From: IMCC45349 sp047219225 | GTDB taxonomy: Bacteria; Bacteroidota; Bacteroidia; Flavobacteriales; Flavobacteriaceae | Direction of reading: 5' to 3' | NCBI RefSeq assembly: GCF_047219225.1 | Contig: NZ_CP178208.1 | Location: forward strand, 3,038,001 to 3,102,000 | DNA length: 64,000 nucleotides | In this document: positions 60,011 to 64,000 of the stretch, one piece after another | How positions within the stretch are numbered: the first letter of the stretch is position 1 | Layout of the letters: every line of letters starts with the position of its first letter | Program-made: the position numbers and the translations under genes | Notes under the pieces: generated by a model | The model's input: only the letters and a program-made list of their open reading frames with translations | What the model was told of the DNA's origin: nothing | The model's database searches: none

Positions 60011-60685
60011 ATGAATACACCAAACATTTCAAAAGAAGCAGTAATAAATGCTTTTGAGTATAGACATGCAACCAAAGAATTTGATGCTAACAAGGAAGTT
60101 TCTAAAGACGATATAGACTATATATTAAAAACAGCAAATCTTTCTCCTAGTTCATTTGGCTTTGAACCTTGGCACTTTGTAGTGGTACAAGATAAAGAGT
60201 TAAGAGAACTACTAAAGCCTGTAGCTTGGGGAGCTCCATTAAAATTAGATACTGCGAGTCATTTTGTTTTAGGCTTAACTATGAAATCTCCAATGACGAA
60301 ATGGGATTCGGACTATATTATGCATATGATGAAGGATGTTAAACAATTACCTGAAGATGTCATTGAAATGTACTCAAAGTTTTATAGAGAATTTCAAGAG
60401 CGTGACTTTAATTTGGATACAGATAAAAAATTATTTGATTGGGCATCTAAACAGACTTATATAGCATTAGGGAACATGATGACATCTGCAGCATTAATTG
60501 GTATAGATAGTTGTCCAATAGAAGGATTTCATCAAGAAAAGACAGAAGCCTTATTACAAGAAAAATTTGGTATAGATACTACTAAATATGGTTTATCGTA
60601 TATGGTGGCTTTTGGTTATCGTAAAGAAGCACCAGCACATGCTAAATCAAGAAGAGATTTTGAGGATATCGTTTCTTGGAAGTAA
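60011..60685 (+). CDS. Nitroreductase-family NAD(P)H-dependent oxidoreductase
   Basis: The 224-residue flavoprotein has the family pattern: FEYRHATKEFDANKEVSKDD, LSPSSFGFEPWHFVVVQDKE with the FMN-binding serines, and ALGNMMTSAALIGIDSCPIE, GLSYMVAFGYRKE. It reduces nitro compounds, quinones or similar substrates with NAD(P)H. The HxlR gene lies upstream in the opposite direction and likely controls it. A perfect 13-bp terminator stem follows. Confidence 0.93.
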   Translation: MNTPNISKEAVINAFEYRHATKEFDANKEVSKDDIDYILKTANLSPSSFGFEPWHFVVVQDKELRELLKPVAWGAPLKLDTASHFVLGLTMKSPMTKWDSDYIMHMMKDVKQLPEDVIEMYSKFYREFQERDFNLDTDKKLFDWASKQTYIALGNMMTSAALIGIDSCPIEGFHQEKTEALLQEKFGIDTTKYGLSYMVAFGYRKEAPAHAKSRRDFEDIVSWK

Positions 60686-60705
60686 TTTACTGTTTAGGTA
60701 AAATT

Positions 60706-60740
60706 AAAAGAGTTATAGCTTCTCAACTATAACTCTTTTT
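60706..60740. terminator. Terminator after the nitroreductase gene
   Basis: AAAAGAGTTATAG (60706-60718) pairs with CTATAACTCTTTT (60727-60739) around an 8-base loop, followed by more T residues. It serves both the nitroreductase gene and the small minus-strand gene that ends at 60741. Confidence 0.88.
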
Positions 60741-60923
60741 TTATGCATGCTTGTAAACCTTTTTAGATTTAGAACAAGTGTGTTTTTTTGATTTATTGTG
60801 TTTGGTTTCTATTTGCTCTGGAGTATATAATTCGTCTTGTAAAACACTCGCGTAAGACATAAGAATAAAACCACTAATTATGGAAACGTAAACAATACCG
60901 TTGGTTACTTTTTTTAAGTTCAT
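60741..60923 (-). CDS. Small membrane protein, 60 residues
   Basis: The ATG at 60923 opens a short gene with one hydrophobic segment (VTNGIVYVSIISGFILMSYA) and a Lys/His-rich tail (KHNKSKKHTCSKSKKVYKHA). It has a terminator just past its stop. It could be a small inner-membrane protein, but the coding evidence is limited to start, composition and terminator. No function is known. Confidence 0.5.
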   Translation of the reverse strand: MNLKKVTNGIVYVSIISGFILMSYASVLQDELYTPEQIETKHNKSKKHTCSKSKKVYKHA

Positions 60924-61065
60924 TTTGATTGATTAGATTGATGTGTTTCAAAGTAACAGCTTTTTTAAGCTTTAGATTGTTAAAGAATTTATAATTAACA
61001 CTAAATTATTCTTAAGTAAATTTTCACTAACTATTAACTCTAATTAAACTAAAGCTAATAGTGTT

Positions 61066-61659
61066 TTAGTAGCAAATGCTTTTTTCCATTTTTAAACTAT
61101 TCAATTTTTGCCATACTTCATGACTAAAATCTTGAACAGAGACTCTAAACAATAATGCATAAGTATTTTGTTTGGTACAGTATGCTATTTCTACTAAAGT
61201 ATTAAGTGTTATTATCTTTTTAGTATAAAACGAATCATGAGTTTTAATTGTACCAATGAATTTATTTTTACCTTTTTTAGAAAAAGAAGTTATGGTTTCT
61301 GGTACAGTAAAAGTAGGTTCTTTATTAACCGCTTGCATTAAACCATCATAGTATAGCTTAATGTTATGTTCTATGTCTTTTTGTGTTGGCTTTTTATTGG
61401 TTTGTATATACCATCCAAATGCGTATGACCAAAATTCTGGATGATCCATTTTTCCCCAACCAGCTTTTACAAATCTTAAGTCTTCAAAGCCTTGATAATT
61501 AATATTTGGTGCGAATCCTAAAGGAAACTTTATGATTTCTTTTATCCAAGTAGTACTATCTGTTTTAAATAATTCATTAGGATATGTTTCTTGAGAAAAT
61601 GAACTTGATAAACAGCTAAAAAATAGGAGAGAGAGAGAGAGCCTTTTTGTGAATTTCAT
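61066..61659 (-). CDS. Secreted protein of unknown function, 197 residues
   Basis: A signal peptide (MKFTKRLSLSLLFFSCLSSS) precedes a mature part with YPNELFKTDSTTWIKEIIKF, AGWGKMDHPEFWSYAFGWYI and an FVSVQDFS-like end, LFRVSVQDFSHEVW. I do not recognise the family. The Trp/Tyr-rich core suggests a compact periplasmic domain. It is 49 bases downstream of the TonB-like gene on the same strand, so the two are probably co-expressed and both divergent from a membrane-anchored regulator. Confidence 0.72.
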   Translation of the reverse strand: MKFTKRLSLSLLFFSCLSSSFSQETYPNELFKTDSTTWIKEIIKFPLGFAPNINYQGFEDLRFVKAGWGKMDHPEFWSYAFGWYIQTNKKPTQKDIEHNIKLYYDGLMQAVNKEPTFTVPETITSFSKKGKNKFIGTIKTHDSFYTKKIITLNTLVEIAYCTKQNTYALLFRVSVQDFSHEVWQKLNSLKMEKSICY

Positions 61660-61708
61660 AGTTGAAAAATAAGGGTTTAATAAATAATATTGTTAGTGTT
61701 TATGTTTT

Positions 61709-62506
61709 TTAGCAACCCATTAATCCAAAGGACACCACTAGTTCTTGGTCTACTTTATCACCTTTAGTATTTCTTGCTGGTGTCCAGTAACCTGGAGCTT
61801 CTTTTATTAATTGTATCATTTTATCATCTACTTGAGGGTAGTTTGATGTTCTATCTAACTTAACATTTTCTATAGCTCCATTTTTTGTAACTGTAAAATA
61901 TAACTTAGCTGGTTGTAGTTTTTCAGGGTCTACATTTGCTTTTACTCTTGTATCTTCAGTAGCTTCTTTTAAGAAGATTTTTAAGGCTTTAATACCATCA
62001 GAGTATTGTGCTTGAGTTTCTGGAACAACTGTTAGGTAAGGTGTCCAATGTGCATCTTGAATTTCGCCTGTTTCTTCGCTTACTTCTTCATAATCTGCCC
62101 ACATCATTAAATTTGTTGAATAGTCTAATGATTTTAGAAAGTGTAATTGCTCCTTGTTGAAGTTATTATCTGTATTAGTTATTCTATCGTCAGAAGGTCT
62201 GTCATTAACAACTAGCATAACACTTAGCGATTTATAATTTATGATGCGTTGTGCATGTTCATTGCCTATGTAATCGCTAAAGGATGTTAACTTATGTAAA
62301 TCACTTTTCTTAATAGGTGTAAATCTTGGTCCAATTTCATAAATAAAGTCAGTGAATATTCTGCTTTTTATTTTTTCTTCAGCAGTATTATTTTTTTCAG
62401 CTACTACTTTATTACATTCATTAATATCTTTGTAATTAATAGTGCTATATGCTGTTAAACTTACTGCAATAATTGCCAAACTAATAATGGTAATTCGCTT
62501 TTTCAT
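61709..62506 (-). CDS. Envelope protein with TonB C-terminal-like domain
   Basis: An N-terminal membrane helix (ITIISLAIIAVSLTAYSTIN) is followed by a periplasmic part. The last about 70 residues look like a TonB C-terminal domain: AKLYFTVTKNGAIENVKLDR, then YPQVDDKMIQLIKEAPGYW and TPARNTKGDKVDQELVVSF. There is no Pro-rich linker, so it is not a normal TonB; similar domains occur in energy-transducer-like envelope proteins. It is divergent from a membrane-bound winged-helix regulator and first of a pair with the 197-residue gene. Confidence 0.8.
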   Translation of the reverse strand: MKKRITIISLAIIAVSLTAYSTINYKDINECNKVVAEKNNTAEEKIKSRIFTDFIYEIGPRFTPIKKSDLHKLTSFSDYIGNEHAQRIINYKSLSVMLVVNDRPSDDRITNTDNNFNKEQLHFLKSLDYSTNLMMWADYEEVSEETGEIQDAHWTPYLTVVPETQAQYSDGIKALKIFLKEATEDTRVKANVDPEKLQPAKLYFTVTKNGAIENVKLDRTSNYPQVDDKMIQLIKEAPGYWTPARNTKGDKVDQELVVSFGLMGC

Positions 62507-62643
62507 AATTGTTGTTTTTTGATTAATATTTATTTACGACACCATAAAACTATGCTAATCAATACTTAAAAATGTCAAAAAAATGTAAAAGAAGTGTCAA
62601 GAGTTTCTAATTCTCATGAAATTATATGTTATTTACACTATAT

Positions 62644-63504
62644 ATGAATAGAAAGAACATTTACCTATTAAGCAGTTTATTTTTTGTTGTATTGGCAAGT
62701 TTGGCATTTGCTAGTCCAGATAAAAATGAAACAGAATTTACAGAAACAGTTACATTGGCATTAAGAGATGTAGGTAATGAATTATTACTCGATAATAATG
62801 ATTCGACATCTTTAGTGTTACCCATAAATAAAATAGAAGAATCTAAGTTTAAATTAGAATTTGAAAAGGAGTTGTTTATTGTTCCTGATAGTTTAGTGAA
62901 TGCTGTAAAATCTAGTTTTGAAAAATCAAATCTTCCAAAATATTATAGAGTAGAGGTCTTAAAATGTGAAACTTCTGAAGTTGCTTATAGTTTTGAAATG
63001 CGCAATAAGCGAGAAAATGGTATTGTACCATGTGGAGGACGCTTATTAAAAGATGGTTGTTATATTATTAATGTTCGTTTTATAAATAGTCCAGTATCAT
63101 CAGTAGGAAAATATTTGTTTATCGCTGCAATGGTAGTGATTGCATTAACTATACTGTATTTTTATTTTAAAAAATCTGATTCCAAAGACAATGTTGAAGA
63201 AGATTCTAATTATGCATCTATAGGTAGTTTTCAGTTTTATCCTGAGCAAAACAAGTTAGTTAAACAAGCTACTGAAATAAGTCTTTCTAAAAAAGAATGT
63301 GAATTATTAGCAATTTTTGTGTCTCGTCCTAATCAAACAATTACTCGAGATGAGCTTACAAAACGTGTTTGGGAGGACAATGGCGTTATTGTAGGTAGAA
63401 GTTTAGATACCTATATTTCTAAGCTAAGAAAAATACTAAAAGATGATGATGCTATTAAAATAACCAATGTACATGGTGTTGGTTACAAATTGGAAGTAGA
63501 ATAA
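62644..63504 (+). CDS. Membrane-anchored winged-helix transcription regulator
   Basis: From the ATG at 62644 the protein has a signal-type helix (NRKNIYLLSSLFFVVLASLA) and a periplasmic domain of about 125 residues with three cysteines (LKCETSEV, VPCGG, KDGCYII). A membrane helix follows (YLFIAAMVVIALTILYFYF). The cytoplasmic end is an OmpR/PhoB-type winged helix: FYPEQNKLVKQATEISLSKK, ECELLAIFVSRPNQTITRDE and GRSLDTYISKLRKILKDDDA. It is thus a one-component sensor-regulator, similar in idea to ToxR but with the DNA-binding domain at the C-terminus. It likely controls the divergent TonB-like pair. Confidence 0.85.
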   Translation: MNRKNIYLLSSLFFVVLASLAFASPDKNETEFTETVTLALRDVGNELLLDNNDSTSLVLPINKIEESKFKLEFEKELFIVPDSLVNAVKSSFEKSNLPKYYRVEVLKCETSEVAYSFEMRNKRENGIVPCGGRLLKDGCYIINVRFINSPVSSVGKYLFIAAMVVIALTILYFYFKKSDSKDNVEEDSNYASIGSFQFYPEQNKLVKQATEISLSKKECELLAIFVSRPNQTITRDELTKRVWEDNGVIVGRSLDTYISKLRKILKDDDAIKITNVHGVGYKLEVE

Positions 63505-63505
63505 G

Positions 63506-64000
63506 TTATTTTTCTATAATTAGCCTTTGTCCAACTCTAATTACCGAATTTCTTCTAATAGAATTTGTTTTACAAAGTGAGGCAACTGATACATCATTAC
63601 GAGCAGAAATACGAGATAATGTATCGCCACGTTTTACAATATAAACAGATTTTTGTTTCACTAAACTAGCCAAAGCTTCTTCTTCGGTTGTGAGCAATTT
63701 TATTCTGCTTTTACGCTTAGAATTATGTATGTAAGGGCGTGTCCATTTTTTAGTAACCCAAAGCTCTTGAGATCTAATTTTATTTTCATTAGAAAAATCG
63801 AATAAATACTCTGGATGAATAGCTCTTCCTTTATAGTTTATTACTAAATGCAAATGACTACCTCTAGCGTTTCCTGTAGCACCACCTTTGCCTATATATT
63901 GTCCTTTTTTAATGCTATCGTTTTCTTTTACGCCATATCTTGATAAATGAGCATAAACAGTTTCTAAGCCATTATAATGCCTCACAATAACTGTTTTTCC
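63506..64000 (-). CDS. M23 peptidase with LysM domain (partial, cut by window end)
   Basis: The reading frame is open to the window edge, where it reads G-K-T-V-I-V-R-H-Y-N-G-L, so the gene continues upstream. The M23 domain is seen from YNGLETVYAHLSRYGVKEND to the zinc motif GSHLHLVINYKG. After a basic linker there is a LysM domain, YIVKRGDTLSRISARNDVSV and RVGQRLIIEK at the end. M23 peptidases cut peptidoglycan cross-links, and LysM binds glycan. It ends two bases from the stop of the convergent winged-helix gene. Confidence 0.9.
   Translation of the reverse strand, partial: GKTVIVRHYNGLETVYAHLSRYGVKENDSIKKGQYIGKGGATGNARGSHLHLVINYKGRAIHPEYLFDFSNENKIRSQELWVTKKWTRPYIHNSKRKSRIKLLTTEEEALASLVKQKSVYIVKRGDTLSRISARNDVSVASLCKTNSIRRNSVIRVGQRLIIEK

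Overview
The window looks like chromosomal DNA from a marine-type member of the Flavobacteriaceae (Bacteroidota). The DNA is AT-rich. The gene set includes a Bacteroidota-type LptD, a type IX secretion C-terminal domain, BshA (bacillithiol synthesis), a lipoprotein with an acidic export signal after its cysteine, and several genes preceded by the Bacteroidota -7 promoter box TAnnTTTG. Several genes seem to start at TTG or GTG. I saw no rRNA, tRNA, CRISPR array, complete insertion sequence or prophage. The genus cannot be fixed from this sequence alone.

Left end (1-6.4 kb): the tail of methylglyoxal synthase and convergent guaC are followed by a small accessory stretch. It holds an XRE-type membrane regulator, a serine hydrolase, a GNAT acetyltransferase, two unrecognised proteins and a DUF2200 protein. 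Four of these genes are preceded by related promoter/hairpin blocks, which gives the stretch a cassette-like look. From 6.3 to 16.1 kb are envelope and redox genes: RidA and LptD on the minus strand, then a plus-strand run of amidase, MlaD-type MCE protein, membrane Fe-S protein, HAD protein, CCG-domain protein, WG-repeat protein and two small conserved genes.

Middle (16.2-32.1 kb): a GH3/serine-hydrolase fusion abuts bshA. A GH109-like lipoprotein, a T9SS-exported choice-of-anchor-L protein, a VOC protein, a PD40 propeller protein, a beta-barrel protein and an LpxH-like phosphatase follow. Then come aroC, a dicarboxylate symporter and a tight four-gene operon of GshB-like ATP-grasp ligase, small helical protein, N-formylglutamate amidohydrolase-like protein and DUF1704 HExxxH protease. 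The last operon is the best candidate for an uncharacterised ligase/protease system. A 133-bp element with 19-bp inverted ends closes it.

Right half (32.2-64 kb): a DUF4139 protein carrying an inserted TonB-receptor-type domain, a DCC-family protein, MutS2 and Ung flanked by two tiny membrane proteins. A five-gene overlapping operon follows (2OG oxygenase, SUI1 factor, DUF1835, nucleoside phosphorylase, substrate-binding-like protein). Next are a fused E1 alpha/beta dehydrogenase with a sterol-desaturase-family protein, ExbD, a helicase, a large BNR/VPS10-like protein with an S9 peptidase, a lipoprotein, an unrecognised 674-residue secreted protein between similar repeats, and a patatin-like membrane protein. 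The window ends with an HxlR/nitroreductase divergon with twin operators, a membrane-anchored winged-helix regulator divergent from two envelope genes, and a truncated M23/LysM peptidase gene.
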